Shown piece after piece: positions 31,803-43,813 of a stretch of 64,000 nucleotides of DNA (the first letter of the stretch is position 1; every line of letters starts with the position of its first letter). The DNA comes from Anthostomella pinea (taxonomy: Eukaryota > Ascomycota > Sordariomycetes > Xylariales > Xylariaceae). Under the pieces are notes generated by a model, which worked only from the letters and a program-made list of their open reading frames with translations, did no database searches and was not told where the DNA came from. Position numbers and translations under genes: made by a program. The stretch covers positions 1,240,001 to 1,304,000 of the forward strand of contig CAUWAG010000004.1 of assembly GCA_963556695.1 (NCBI GenBank). Direction: 5' to 3'.

Positions 31803-33640
31803 AATGGCGGATTCGGCTGCAGACGACAAGCGACTGTGTGCACGCGAGAGGCCGGAGGACGACGATGGTAGTAACTGCTGTTGCGCAGATGATAGATCAA
31901 ATCTGTCTGCAGTGGGAAACCCGGAGTGCTGGTAATTGCCGGTGATCAGGCAGCCGCGTGTGTCGAGGAGGGTTGGTGGTGAGTGCAGGAGGTCCGAGGG
32001 ATGAAGAGGGGGGGACGAGATGGAGGGTTGGAGATGGTGGATGTGTGGATGGTGCACGGTGGGATGGGATGGGCAATCAATCAATCAATCTATCAGTCAG
32101 TCAGACTGGCCTCGACCCCGCACACTACCACTACTAAGATACGGTAAAACATCAAACACATGCAGTGCACACGGACAGGACTCTACCTAGGTTGCAGGTG
32201 AGGCTGTGCTACCCGAGGCAGGCTGCGGGCTCGGGAGTCAACGAGTGGGCATGTGTGCGAGGTGAATCTCACATAATCCATTGAGCCTCGCGTTTGTTTC
32301 GGCTACTTGAGGGGCAGCCCGTGCTTCGAGACAATCATGACCGACCCGAGAGTGACACAGCCAAACACAGGGCGGGCTGGCAGGCAGCAGGCTGGCGGAG
32401 AGGGGGCTGTCTTGCATTCATCCGCCGTGATTCGCTGATGGGCTCGCCGACACATGCTTCGGATGATAACCTGACAGCATTTACCTGCCCTCACCACCAC
32501 TAGTGCTCACGTTAGTAAACCTTGTAGTGGCCAGATTGAACACATTCATGAGTATGACGTGCTGCAACCACAGATCGATCGTGGCTTCGTGATGTTTACC
32601 TAGGTAGGTACTTAAGTAGGTATCTTGGAGACATTGTCATCCTTCCTGCCACATGCCTCTACTCCTCATAGGTACAGATGACCCGGAGCTGAGGCTCGGT
32701 TGATGGTATGAATCCTGTCCCGGCTGAATGTCCACACGTGATTCAATTTTGTTCGTATTGCTGAGTAAAGACACCCGGGAAGGCAATACCTCAGACTGAT
32801 GTTCTTCGTTCGAATACGAGAAAGAACAGAACCTGCCGAACCTCAAGACCAGAGACCATGGGTCGCATCATAGCGGTGGTGATAAAGCATTGTGGTGAAA
32901 GTTGGATGTGCCAGCTGCAGTGTTGCAATGGAAGAGAATAGGAGGGAGACGGCGGCATGGGGGCGGCAGTGAATAGCGGGATGACATTGTCAAAAACTGT
33001 TGCAGTCGTGAGCTGGACGTGGTGAAGCAGAGGTTAGTGGAGATTTCGGTTGATCTAGTTACGAGGATATTTTAAGGTTAAAGAGGATGACTGGGTTCTA
33101 TGGATGTACCAGCATCCGCGGGCCCTGACTTTGGAGGGGCCACGTCTGCTTTTCTTGGCACGATGAACACGCCTCGGGATGAACAGCCTGCCTATAGGCA
33201 GAATTACATGAAGTAACTAACATCAACCCAAAGCTATTGTGGGCTATACCTGGGGTTGGTTGCGATCTCAGGACTGAGACTTTGATCTCATTCAAGATCC
33301 ACGACATTCGACTCTTAAGAGCTTAAAGTCCATATGTAATACAGTTGAGTATCTCTCTCACAACCACCCTTATTCAACGAAGACTCAAGCCGGTTAAGTC
33401 ACCTTACATCAAGCCTTTCTACGACCTTTGGCGGATCAATATAGACACAGCACGAGGTAGCTCTGTGGATCTTCCCACAGGGGCCGGCAATACCAATTAA
33501 GTTAGTTCCCACGACGCAAACAGTCACGCCTTTTCTGATCGATCTTGAGGACTGTGGCACTTAGCCCAGAGGCATTTATACGCCCTTTTCGCTTTTCATA
33601 TGCAAGAAACGCCCGTGCTTGACGGCTGATTATTCCTCCT
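31803..33640. other. Intergenic, no supported gene
   Basis: The frame of the first GNAT-gene exon stays open up to 32084, so its start may lie further upstream. Short repeats (aatc)n near 32075-32090 and the motif acctaggtaggta near 32599 are seen. No other gene is supported. Confidence 0.45.
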
Positions 33641-35216
33641 TTAAAGGATAACAACGTATTTCGAGAGCCAAGGATGCTGAACAATCGCGCCTATATCGGC
33701 TCTCTCACTGGGCTGGAATCTCAACATGCTCCCGAGCAGATGCGCAAGGGATTGCATTTCATCCTTCGCGTAGTGCCAGACAGAAAGCTCCCTCTTGTAT
33801 CCGCCGTATTTCTGTGGCATTCGCCGAGAATACTGTCGTTGCTCGCCCAGGAGAGCTTCAAGAGGGTTCGAGTATCCTGTTTCGTTTTGCATCTCTGCTT
33901 GTGCTTGTGACAACACGCCCAAGTCCAGGTCAATGGAATATCCCCGTCAGATAGGGGCTCGAATGTAGACCCAGATTCGTCGTTCCCTCCCTCCCCGGTT
34001 TCTTCCAGATCGCACGCATAGCCTTCATCAAGCCAGACCTTCCGGTAGGGGTCGGGTAGAGCACCTAGGTAGAGCTCCATCGTATGCGCTATGCCCTCGA
34101 TTCCGTCCTCGAAGGTTTCGAACATCTTGTTATTCGTGCGTATCTCATAGAGGGTACATGCCAAGGACCAAATGTCGCTCTCGAGGCTTGGAGTCCCGTT
34201 GAATCTAAGGAATATTACCGGACTCGCATACGTGTCCGGGATTCCCGATTCGTTGGGAGGTGCTTCGAGTCGGAATGATTCCCCAAAGTCGATGATGACA
34301 ATCTCTTCGGTCACTAGCCCTTTCCACCATCCGCCAGACGATGGGACCACGCAGTACTCAGGACCCCCGGGCCGCGGTTCCTCGTCGGAGGTTGTTCTAA
34401 GATCGATGCATTCAGGCTCGCCAAGAAGTTCAAGGACATGATCTTTACCGAGCTTCTCGATGCCATCAAACCTCATCAGGATATTCTGAGGTCGAGATCT
34501 CCGTGCCATACTCCCTTGCTGTGCAGAAACTGCAAGCCCTTCGTGACCTGACCACAGATGTTCGCAGTCGCCACCCTCAATTTCTCATCCTCGTCAGCTC
34601 GCTGCGTTCGTCGCCAATCCGACACCGGGCAGCCGAAGAACGGCATGACGAAACATTGATGTGACCCATTCGGTCCATGTATCCAGAAATAGTCCAGCAG
34701 CGTGGCAATGTGATGTTCCCCGATCTCAATGAGATGATTTGTGGCGTTTTATTTTGACAGACTTAGCGTACATCACGGGGACTCTGCTTTTTGTTACTTT
34801 CTGGGGTATTTGGGTTTGGCTCCTCCCTTCCGGTCGAAGAGCTTGAATAACATAAATCGTTCCTCGATCTCTTTGGCTGTCGATGTCTGCGAAAGGTAGC
34901 GCACTATTTCAATTCCCTGCTCGCTTCGGAACTGTCCGCCGTGAGGACCTTGACAGCGCGCCATTCTCCGCTATACTATCCCGAAGCCGCCGTTGCCTAG
35001 TTTGTGCACTACTTCAAAGCGTTCGTCGAGGATGTCTCTGAGGTGGATCGGGTGAAAGCCTCCTTTGTTGTATTTGAGGACATCTTCAATTCCCGATTCC
35101 CGTATCGTATATGGGTCTAGCCAGTAACTTAGTACTCCGTATCGGGGTTTTCGGCATCGGGATGTCAATTCACCGAGGTCCTCATCAACTGTAGATTTGG
35201 GAGGAAGATCGGACAT
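33641..35216 (-). pseudogene. SRPK-like protein kinase gene, frameshifted
   Basis: ATG 35216 opens a frame with LKYNKGGFHPIHLRDILDER and the glycine loop LGNGGFGIV, then a TAG at about 34971. The Lys strand (GEWRAVKVLTADSS) follows in another frame. Further on, YFWIHGPNGSHQCFVMP and QFLHSKGVWHGDL are interrupted by a one-base deletion exactly in the catalytic loop (HGDL / RPQNILM, near 34508). The next frame has the DFG motif (VIIDFGESF), SDIWSLACTLYEI and GALPDPYRKVW. A last frameshift near 33925 leads to a conserved tail (LGSMLRFQPSERADI...HPWL) ending at 33641. The order of motifs is that of fungal SRPK-type kinases, which phosphorylate SR-repeat proteins when active. At least three frame breaks mean it cannot be functional as read. 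Confidence 0.8.
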
Positions 35217-36102
35217 GGTTGAGATTTAGCTGGGATGGTGATGACTTGGACCCAGGCTCTTGAGTCTTCAGATGCTAGTATATGGCGTCGTCATGCAAGT
35301 TGATCGTATCATGAATGCATGTGGATGTTGATAGATAGCAAGCAAGTAACGTATTGTTATGAGGTATGTCAGCATTCTAAAGTGTAAATCATAGGCATAT
35401 ATGATCTCAGTCGAATGCTACGAACGTATGTCTAAGTTGGATAGAGCATCGAAAATGTACAGGGATCCAACGACGTGGTAACGTTACCCTCCGCAGTTAT
35501 CATCGTCACCTTAGCGACAACAGTGCTTGGAGTCGACGTAGCTAGGCTGCCTCATACATGAATGCCTTTGGACCCCGGGGTTATTGAGGTGCGCAGGGTC
35601 AATATTTGTCACTCAGCTCCACTCCCCTATGCAGTGAGTGATGCTGATCAGTTCTCCTGGGGCTGTTCATACAGACAATGGAGGAAATGACAAACGCACT
35701 GCAGCATGAAAGATACAGGATGCAGGAAACAGCTCCCGTGCTGTGTGTTAGAGCAGCTCATAGTGCCGATCCGGGAGTCAGGTATGGGTTCATGTGTTAC
35801 TCAAAGCAGTGGCGAGTTCATATTTGAGACACGCCGTCTTTCAAAGAGGAACAGCCCTCTAAAGACTTCTAGACTAGGACAACCGACCAGGACAACGTTC
35901 TTTACAGGCATAACAGGACGCCTTTCAAAGAGTCCAAGCTGAAAGTGCGTCCAGATATTGTTCGAAGAGATTGGTAGCTGATACATAGAAAGAAGTAGGA
36001 ATAGCCGAAGGATGAGCTTTAGGATTATATATGGATGGCTGGCTTCCGGCAATTGGCTACTGTCGATGCTCGATTTCATCCTGTCCATCCAGACAACACG
36101 CA
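35217..36102. other. Intergenic, no supported gene
   Basis: The stretch 35217-35300 is the old promoter side of the kinase pseudogene. I see no other gene. Confidence 0.45.
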
Positions 36103-37085
36103 ATGGCCGTCACATGTCCCTTCGCAACCACAGACTGGAAGCTCGTGGCTCGCGAGGCTGCAGCAGCCCATACCCCAATCTGCCTGCTCTCCATCCTCAT
36201 CACCAGTCTCATCTACCTGGTCCACAAGAACTTTCTCTCCAGCCACAGAAACCCGACTGCACGTATCGCGAAGCTCGTACAGATCATTTGCCACAACAGT
36301 GCGCATATAGGACCACTACGCACGCGCAACGTCTCGAGAGAACCGGGAGCCGAAGCAGAGACGATAGCCGCAGACGTGCAAGCTCTTCGCGAGCGCGTCG
36401 GAGCGGAACTCCCGAGTGACTACGAAGCCTTCCTGACCATATCCAATGGCATCAACCACGTGTGGTGTGGTTGCTCACACAACTTGGTACTCTTTGGGGC
36501 GAAAGGCGTTGATGTCCAAGGCAGGGTCGACGGCTGACAATGCACCAATTCACGCCGGTTTGGGGTAGCTTCGGCGTCCTTAGCCAAATGGGATGCGGTC
36601 GCTGCTATTTGGGACAGGCACAGGTAAACGCGACACGGGTAAGGAGTGACGTGCCTGGCGGTGGGTCGATTTTCAATGTTAAGGGGCCGTTGAAACAACC
36701 ACCAATCATAACAGGGGACTTAAGTCGCTTAAGTGAATGGTGGTTCCCACCCGGCGAATTACTCGAAATCGGTACCCATTTCCAAAACTTCGACGACCAT
36801 AGGATCTTCCTCGTGCTACCCAAGGCCTGCAGGAGGTATGTGCAGATATACCAGAATGCTGTGATGTCCGACAGTGCCTGCGAGCGATGCAAGAGAGGTG
36901 TGGAGCGTCACTACAAAGCTGTGTGGGGATCGTGCTTCCTGGGGGATCGTTGGGCGGAGGGTTGCGATAGCACCTGGATGGTTCTCGTCACGGATGAGGG
37001 GTACAGGTGCTCCAAGATATACCCGACCTTCACTGCATTTCGCGAGGACGTGGCAAGAGGGTCAAATGAAACCCATGCAGACTGA
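36103..37085 (+). pseudogene. SMI1/KNR4-like protein gene split by a frame change
   Basis: ATG 36103 (MAVTCPFATTDWKLVAREA) opens a frame with a hydrophobic stretch and then the SMI1/KNR4 (SUKH-type) signature LRERVGAELPSDYEAFLTIS with NLVLFGAKGVD. It stops at 36535-36537. The C-terminal half continues in another frame (36540-37085): WWFPPGELLEIGTHF, DHRIFLVLP, then ETHAD and stop. Its strand order (IFLVLP...YVQIYQ...W...CSKIYPTFTAFREDV) is that expected for the rest of this fold. No splice pair joins them, so a one- or two-base indel near 36530 is likely, either a real pseudogene or an assembly error. SMI1/KNR4 proteins in yeast take part in cell-wall signalling; the role of this paralogue is unknown. 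Confidence 0.6.
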
Positions 37086-39408
37086 TTTTTCCCTCCGCGT
37101 TTCTGTAACACCCGTCGACACCAAAAAAAGTTACAATAGTAGTTGTGTCAATCAGGAGGTGCGCTGGGCCTCGAGTCTTCACTTGTAACGGCAGGTCGTG
37201 ATTGTGTGCGCGTGCTGTGTTCGGAAACTGGGTTCTGCAACTTACTGAACATGTGAGCTAATACCATCGGGTCCCGAGTGACTGGATTCAAGAAGGAGAA
37301 TCATCGATACTATCTTCATTGGGCATTGCAGAGAATGCCGTTCGAAGAGTGGTTTGCGGCGACCGATCCTCTACATGTACGTACCACGTGTCACATCATC
37401 ATCTCTTCTTAGCAACTGCAGCCAATATGACGTCTTCGTAGTGCTGTACGACGTTGAAATGAGTCGCCGCTAGTTGTCTTCAATGCGAGCTTCTTGTTGT
37501 TGACAGAAAGGATTCGCATGGTGCCCTTGCGTAGGCGTATGTAGCAAGCACAATTGTAACAATGCGGAGCCCGCTACACTTCGAAACCGAGATTATTTGA
37601 TTTGCAACGCAACGAGATCGGGTAAGGGTCAAAGGCGGCAGTCGTGGGCGTATGAAATGATAAAACAAGTAGAGGTACCGTGGCAAGCGTGACATGTAAT
37701 GGCAGCAGAAAGGTGCTGACGTACTGTAATGCTGCGGTGAGTCATCGGATAGGTAGAAAAAAGGTGATTTCCTGTCCCCGCGGCTGGCAGCGGCACAAGA
37801 GCAAAAAAGTTTTCCTCCCATCGGCAGCATCAACACTACCTAGGTGGCTAGCCTTCTCTACTAGTATCGTTCATCAATTTGCAAACAACGGTTGCAGCCA
37901 ATGTTTACCTCATTTCGTACAGTCCGCCCACAGGCTTCTGCAAGATGATCTGTTATCCGTCTGCAAGGCCTGGGAGACGGGGCTCCAGGATCGATGCTGG
38001 GGGTACTGAGCCGGCCTCATCCAACAGGGTCCTCCCTACAGAGTTCCACTACAGTGTGAGAATTTCACAGAATGAAGGTAAACTTCTAGATGCGACGCGG
38101 CAGATCGACAGGTGAGATGCAGGTTGAAACGATAAAACATGGCGTGGAACGCAAGACCAGCAACTGTCACATCGCCGTCAGACATGGAGTCAACCAGGCA
38201 GCCAGGAGGCAAGATACATCCTCACGCGTGTGACCACCAAACAACGGCTCTGAAACAAGCCCAGGTCACACAGCAATCCATCGCCATTCGCACATCATAT
38301 TCTGAAATGTGCACTTCACCGCGAACGGCAAATGGCGATCGATAATGGCAGGATGGGATCATTCAATGGGAGAAATGGTCGCAGCGGATACCGCGTGTTG
38401 CATGTGGCCATCTCGCCCGCTCATTGGATACCAAACCACCAACCGTCGGTACCTGCAGCGCATGTTAGCAGCGTGACGGCCCCGACATGACGTTGGCGAT
38501 CCTGAATCTCTCCCTGGAGACCGGGAGGTCGTCAAAGTCAAACCCGGGCTACCAGACCCAGGTCAAATCCATCTGGCAGTCTGGTCCTGGAGGATGAGGA
38601 GGCTTCCCGTTTCCGTCGCACAGGTGCCTGTCTAGCTGTCAGGGCTGGCCAGGGGTGGCAAACTATGGGGTAATGATTATGTACAGAAAACCTTGGCGCC
38701 CGGGCTCGGTCGAGTCCCATGACACCTCCGTCGACGCCCCGATTTCGTAACAACATGAAAGTATTAGCTAACATGTACCAAATAGCACCTCGGGAGCGCA
38801 TCACGCGCCTACCCCGGATTCCACTTGCTTGCCGTTAACTGCTAAGCGCCCTACGGACCGCCGGTGCCGAACTGCTGGATCTTCAGATTTTGCAATGCAA
38901 ATCCACAGAAGAGAATTTCTCTTCTCACGCTTGACGCCGGAGACCAACACGCTGTCATCGATCCGTCGTGCGCTATGAGCTGCTTCGCTTCGGCCCTCCT
39001 TGATTTTCGCACCATGTGCTCACCCACATGTCCTCTTCCGGTGTCTTGGAGTCACCGAAAAATTCTGTTCGCAATTTCATCCTGCTAGCCTGGCCGGTAC
39101 GTAGCTACGTATCGTGATGCTTACGCAGTCCTACCTTGGAAGGTTTGGCGAGGATGCTGCGTAACCTTGCAAGCCTTGACAAAGAGATTGCCCCCTACGT
39201 TCCACGGTGGCATATATGAAGCTCCCGTCCTTCCCTCGGCCGGAGCTGCTCTTCTTTCGTTGAACCTCAGCACACACACCACTTAAACCGAATATTGTGA
39301 GACACACGCACATTCCAGAGAAGCCTTTTCAGAGCAACACACACAGCAAACCATCCACACACGCACATCATCACCATCACCTCGTCGGGACAGCCGCATA
39401 GCACAACC
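37086..39408. other. Long intergenic region
   Basis: About 2.3 kb without a convincing gene. A ctacctaggtgg motif lies near 37840. The last 250 bases are the promoter and leader of the DUF3602 gene, with a TATA-like catatatgaa near 39212 and a CA-rich leader from 39260. Confidence 0.55.
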
Positions 39409-39846
39409 ATGTCCCTATTCACCGTCGCCGAGCCTCACCCCACAGTCCGCAAGAACACCTACACTCACTCCGGCCGTGGAGGTTCCGGCAACTACTTCCG
39501 CGCCCCGGCCACCACCCCGTCTTCAGGTGTCGTCAGCCCGGCCGCCGAGTTGCCTCCCACCACGTCCCGCTTCCACTCCGGCCGGGGAGGAGCTGGCAAT
39601 GCCCACGTTTCGGTGGAGCGACCCGTGATGTCCTTCGATGACGAGTTCACGCGCCAGAGCAAGATTGAGACCAAGCCAATCGGTCACGTCGGCCGCGGCG
39701 GCGCCGGCAACGTCTTTGCCGCCACCAACGGCACCACGCCCGGCGCCCCCCGCAAGGGAAGCGACGCCTCAATCCACAGCAACAGCAGCGCGGGCAGCAT
39801 GCCTGACTTCGTCCGACGCATCAGCTCTACCTTTGCCCGACGCTGA
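39409..39846 (+). CDS. DUF3602 / Par32-like small protein
   Basis: A single exon of 145 codons. The protein is Ser/Gly-rich and carries three copies of the family signature: SGRGGSGN (residues 21-28), SGRGGAGN (about 57-64) and VGRGGAGN (about 95-102). It ends in a basic amphipathic tail (FVRRISSTFARR). This is the pattern of the DUF3602 family (PF12223), to which yeast Par32, a TORC1-linked regulator of ammonium transport, belongs. The length is normal for small fungal members. The start follows a long CA-rich leader with a TATA-like box about 195 bases upstream. It is probably cytoplasmic or membrane-associated and phosphorylated; that part is inference. Confidence 0.9.
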   Translation: MSLFTVAEPHPTVRKNTYTHSGRGGSGNYFRAPATTPSSGVVSPAAELPPTTSRFHSGRGGAGNAHVSVERPVMSFDDEFTRQSKIETKPIGHVGRGGAGNVFAATNGTTPGAPRKGSDASIHSNSSAGSMPDFVRRISSTFARR

Positions 39847-41117
39847 GGGCGGGCACTGCCCCTTGAGTGTCAACGGCGTCAACCGCCGATAATACTCTTG
39901 AAACTGAGCACATACATCTCACTTCACCATCTTCTACTCTTTCAACACGGGTCAAACAAGCACGGCGCAAACGCGGGAACACACGAACACGGATATACGA
40001 CACAAAAACGAAGGTGCCGACATACCATCGCGCACAGGAGAACGATGACAGGATTCTGGGGCCTCAGAACAAACGGAGCTCAATGATTGATTTGGTTTGA
40101 CGTTACAATATACCCGAGCGACAATGATATTTCAAAAATGCGTGTGTCATGGCATTGAACTCTCCCCCCGGCTGGCAGATTCCGGGGCGGCGGTACGGGA
40201 AACCCAAATATCAAAGCGGCGGGTGTTTGTTTCTGGTGAACTTTTCTTATGACGGATATACCCCCAAACGAGCGACTGAGAGCGGATTCTAATATCTGCG
40301 AGGACGGATGATTTTCATGGAATGGTTTCCGGGAAGCACTGGTCGGATGGCCTTGTGCCGCCATCATGTCTATAGTACAATTGAACACTGGTAGCAACCA
40401 TTCTAGAAGCACTTAACACGTGCGCTCGATGATTCGGTGAATATGTGATGTGATCGAGGTGATTCACCTCGTCACGGATGTCTGTCGTGGCTTAGTTCCG
40501 TGGCGAGTAGGCATGACACCAGATTCCCAGCACGAGACGTGACGATATCCCTCGAAATAAATACTGTAAGCCATCTACCCCACTGGCAAAACGGTCCTTA
40601 CTCCCGCTTCCCCTGGCCTTCTGGACCTCACACCACGTCGTCTAAAATTGCGCCGTGTAGTCGTCCAACTTGATCTACCTTAGAAGCTACCAAATCCGAA
40701 CGCAAGACCCTGACTTTATTGCTCACTTTGAAGCGCAAAGGTTTCTACGATCAAGACGCCCGGCAGGTACAGACCACGATCGTGAGCAGGAGCGTTCATC
40801 TCAACGTTTGGGTATCATTCATCTACATCGGATGACAACTACTATCCTCCATAATTCTAGCATGGCCAACCGCCAACTTGTCCCGACTTCTTGAAAACAA
40901 TACCCCTGAATGTATCTCAGGATGAAGTGTCTGTCAGTCTTCCCACTAATAGCACCTCCTCGTTGGTTAGACGTGACAAGCTCGATCAATGTTAATGCAC
41001 GCTATGCTCTCATCATATGTGATTCCAACCAGAACGGCACCTGCCGCGCCGTAGAAGTGACCGCAGCTGCTTGGCCAGTCCCTTTCTGCAGACTTTCTCG
41101 CTTCCGGACCGTCGTAT
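39847..41117. other. Intergenic between convergent genes
   Basis: The two flanking genes converge here, so the ends are 3' UTRs. No third gene is recognised. Confidence 0.5.
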
Positions 41118-42399
41118 CTAGGTCAGCTTCTTGTGGATGATGTCCGGGTCCTCGTGCCAGTCGTCGATGCTAACCCACATCTGATATGTTGTTAGTATGT
41201 AAAACTCAGTGATGAAGACAGGACAGATGCTTGTCGGCGAAAAACGAACCTTTCTAAATGTGCTCAGACCCGCCAAGATACTGCCACCAATCCAGGTCGA
41301 GTACTTCCGCTCGGGCGGCGCAAAGATCTTGATGCGCATGTCTTTGACCGCGAGCTTCTTCACCTCGCTCAGCAGGCGATCACCGAAGCCCTTGGTCAGG
41401 GTGCTGCCGCCTGACAAGACGATGTTGGCGTATAGCGCCTTGCGCAGGTCGAGGTCGGTCCGGTTGATCGAGTCCGTCACTATCTGGTGGATGCCGGGGT
41501 ACTCCAGCCCGATGATCTCGGGGTCGAACAGGATCTCGGGGGCGCGGAAGCGCTCCTGCCCAACGCGCAGGCGGTTCCCGTCCGGTAGTATGTATTCCGC
41601 CGTCTTGCCCTGGTCCAGCTTTGTGCTGGCCCAGTCCTTCTCCTCTTGCTTCGGGTTCAGCGCCACGTATGACACGGATTCCTTGATCAGCCGCACCACC
41701 TCCTTCTCCGCGCTCGTGTGGAACACGTAGCCGCTCTTGCGCAGCAGCGTCTGCATGTACTCCGTCACGTCCCGGCCCGCCACGTCAATCCGTTGTATCG
41801 AGCTCGGGATCGCGAAGCCTTCGTATACGGGTACGGCGTGCGAGACTCCGTCGCCGGAGTCCATTACGCAGCCGGTGGTGCGGCCGCTGGCGTAGAGGGA
41901 GAGAACTGCTTGGATCGAGGTGTAGAGGGCGGGGACGTTGAACGTCTCGAATAGGATCTGGGCGGCTGTGTCGCGGTTGGCACGGGGGTTTAGCGGAGGT
42001 TCTGTCAGGAGAACCGGGTGCTAGATTGCGGGTTAGCTAGAAGATCCCAGGTGTAGGTATCCATTGCAAACGCAAAATAGAGGGCTGTACCTCTTCACTC
42101 ATGGTCTTGAGTCCTTCGCTGTACACGTACTCCCATATCTTCTCCATGTCGTCCCAGTCGGTGACAATACCATGTTCTAACGGGTACCTGATCTTTAAGA
42201 GGCCTCTGAGTTCGGTTGCGGCCTTCTGGCCGATGAAGACCTCACCTTCCAACGCGCCAGCCAGCACTCGCAAGTGTTTCGGCCGACCGACGAAGGAGGG
42301 GAAGTAGCACTTTGGCAAATCGTCGCCCGCAAACCCTGCGCGAATGGTGCCCGAGCCATTGTCTAGCACGATGGGTGCGTTGTGCAGGGAGTCCGTCAT
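41118..42399 (-). CDS. arp1: Actin-related protein Arp1 (centractin)
   Basis: Three exons (42091-42399, 41250-42020, 41118-41180) with introns of 70 and 69 bases join in phase to 380 codons, the standard length of Arp1. The actin fold is complete: phosphate loop 1 [15 protein letters not shown] (residues 13-27), phosphate loop 2 [16 protein letters not shown], the adenosine loop [12 protein letters not shown] and the C-terminal [13 protein letters not shown]. The last intron falls exactly at FRK|MWVS. The N-terminus ([17 protein letters not shown]) and [11 protein letters not shown] are centractin-like, not those of conventional actin. Arp1 forms the short filament of dynactin, which links dynein to cargo; in filamentous fungi it is needed for nuclear distribution in hyphae (ro-4 in Neurospora). 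No lesion is seen. Confidence 0.95.
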
Positions 42400-43158
42400 C
42401 GTGGGCTGCCCCGAGGTTTCTCGCGCCCACTACAGCTCTCCCTGTCTACCCTTGTAATCCAGCCTTCCACTCCCAAGCCTCAGTATTGACCCTTTGCGCA
42501 GCCTGGCGAGGAAAAGTCGCTCAACGGATTGGGTTTGTCGGGTCCCGCGTGAGTGTCTCCAAAGTTGAAGGTCAAGTGGTTAAGGGCTGTCGCGTACTCT
42601 GGCCCAGGCTTGGTGATCTAGGTAGGTAAACCCGATTATGGTTGTTTCCGAAATCTGCCCATAGAGCCTCAGTCTGTCGCGATCCGTCGTCGCTCCCGCC
42701 TAAAAGAGTGCAGGTACGAGATTGAGTGGTGTATCTGTGTGTTTGCTGTTTGCTCGACGAATGCAGCTTCGACCCACGACGCGCCCCCTGTTACGCTGGA
42801 GATGATCAGGAGCTCTGGACAGGGGCATGTCATTTTCGTGCTAAGCTCGAAGTGGTCGACGTGTCTTACATAATATACTTCTTAAAAGCATAACACTCTT
42901 ATGATAATTTGATTCTGTTAACACTTACAACTGGCTCCAGGGGCCCCACCCCTATCCTTGAACCCACTCCGACTCCCTGTGCCTCCCCCCCTCTCCTCTC
43001 CAGTCCCTCTCACACTCTGCCAGCCAGTCCATTCTCTCTCTGCCTATCCTTTCTCCATCCGCCTGAACTTCTACCAAAAATCTCAAACTCTGGAATACTT
43101 CTTTAATGGCAAATGCTCGACTCGAATTCAAACGTCAGGTCTTTCAACGCCAGGTGAC
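42400..43158. other. Upstream region of arp1
   Basis: The first 300 bases upstream of the arp1 start are its likely promoter and include gatctaggtaggta near 42617. A C/T-rich stretch runs over 42940-43080. No gene is seen. Confidence 0.5.
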
Positions 43159-43813
43159 CTACAGTTTCTCATGCCCTATCTTCTCTCTTCTCGACGAACT
43201 CGCAGATATGCACAAACACAGACATGGGCCACGAACTCGACTACGACTTGTGGCGGCAAACGTACTCCCAAAGTACGAACAGTTGACGCTGCCACCGCTC
43301 CCGGTCGCACCACACTTTTCCACATCATGTCGGTAATCCGTCAGCTGGACCTCGCCGTTCCAACCGCTGATCGAGTTGGGTTCGACGACGTTGCTATTGT
43401 CGGTCACGCTGGCCGTGCCCCTGCTGTCGCAGTCCCAGCTGGACTTGGTCTTGTCTGAAACGCCATACTTGTTCTCGTACACGCCGCAGACCGCCTCGCC
43501 TTTCTTCCACACTCCGACGTTCATGTCGTCGTCCCGTGTACGCGCTGCTGTACAGATATGTACGGGCCGTGGTGCAGGGCTTCTGGATTAGAGGGTTGCT
43601 GAGCTCAGGGGCGGGTGTGGTCCAGCTGGTGCAGCTGCCTAGCGTCAACGGGGCCTCGAGGTCACGACCGCTCATTGATGTCCACGTCGTCGAGGGCACG
43701 CTTGTGGCTGCAGCGTGTGCAGGCCGGTCAGAGACCGGACGGCGCAGAACGTGCTGGTCAGGCAGGTCCCCCCTCGGGGCTCGCCATTGCAGCCGAAGCA
43801 GAGCGTTCCGCAT
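43159..43813 (-). pseudogene. Remnant of a Cys-containing protein gene
   Basis: Two minus-strand frames overlap. The lower one reads NVGVWKKGEAVCGVYENKYG, SSWDCDSRGTASV and DVEKCGATGSGGSVNCSYFG, which has regular Cys spacing and looks like a secreted protein. The preceding part lies in another frame (43394-43813). No signal peptide or start is convincing. It could be a frameshifted gene or one with an unrecognised intron. I do not recognise the family. Confidence 0.35.

Noticed and set aside
30879..31871. 330-codon plus-strand frame opposite the acetyltransferase-like gene
   Set aside because: It is an antisense shadow of GC-rich coding sequence; the minus strand has GNAT motifs and this strand has none.
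41209..41730. 173-codon plus-strand frame within arp1
   Set aside because: Antisense shadow of the actin-related coding exon.
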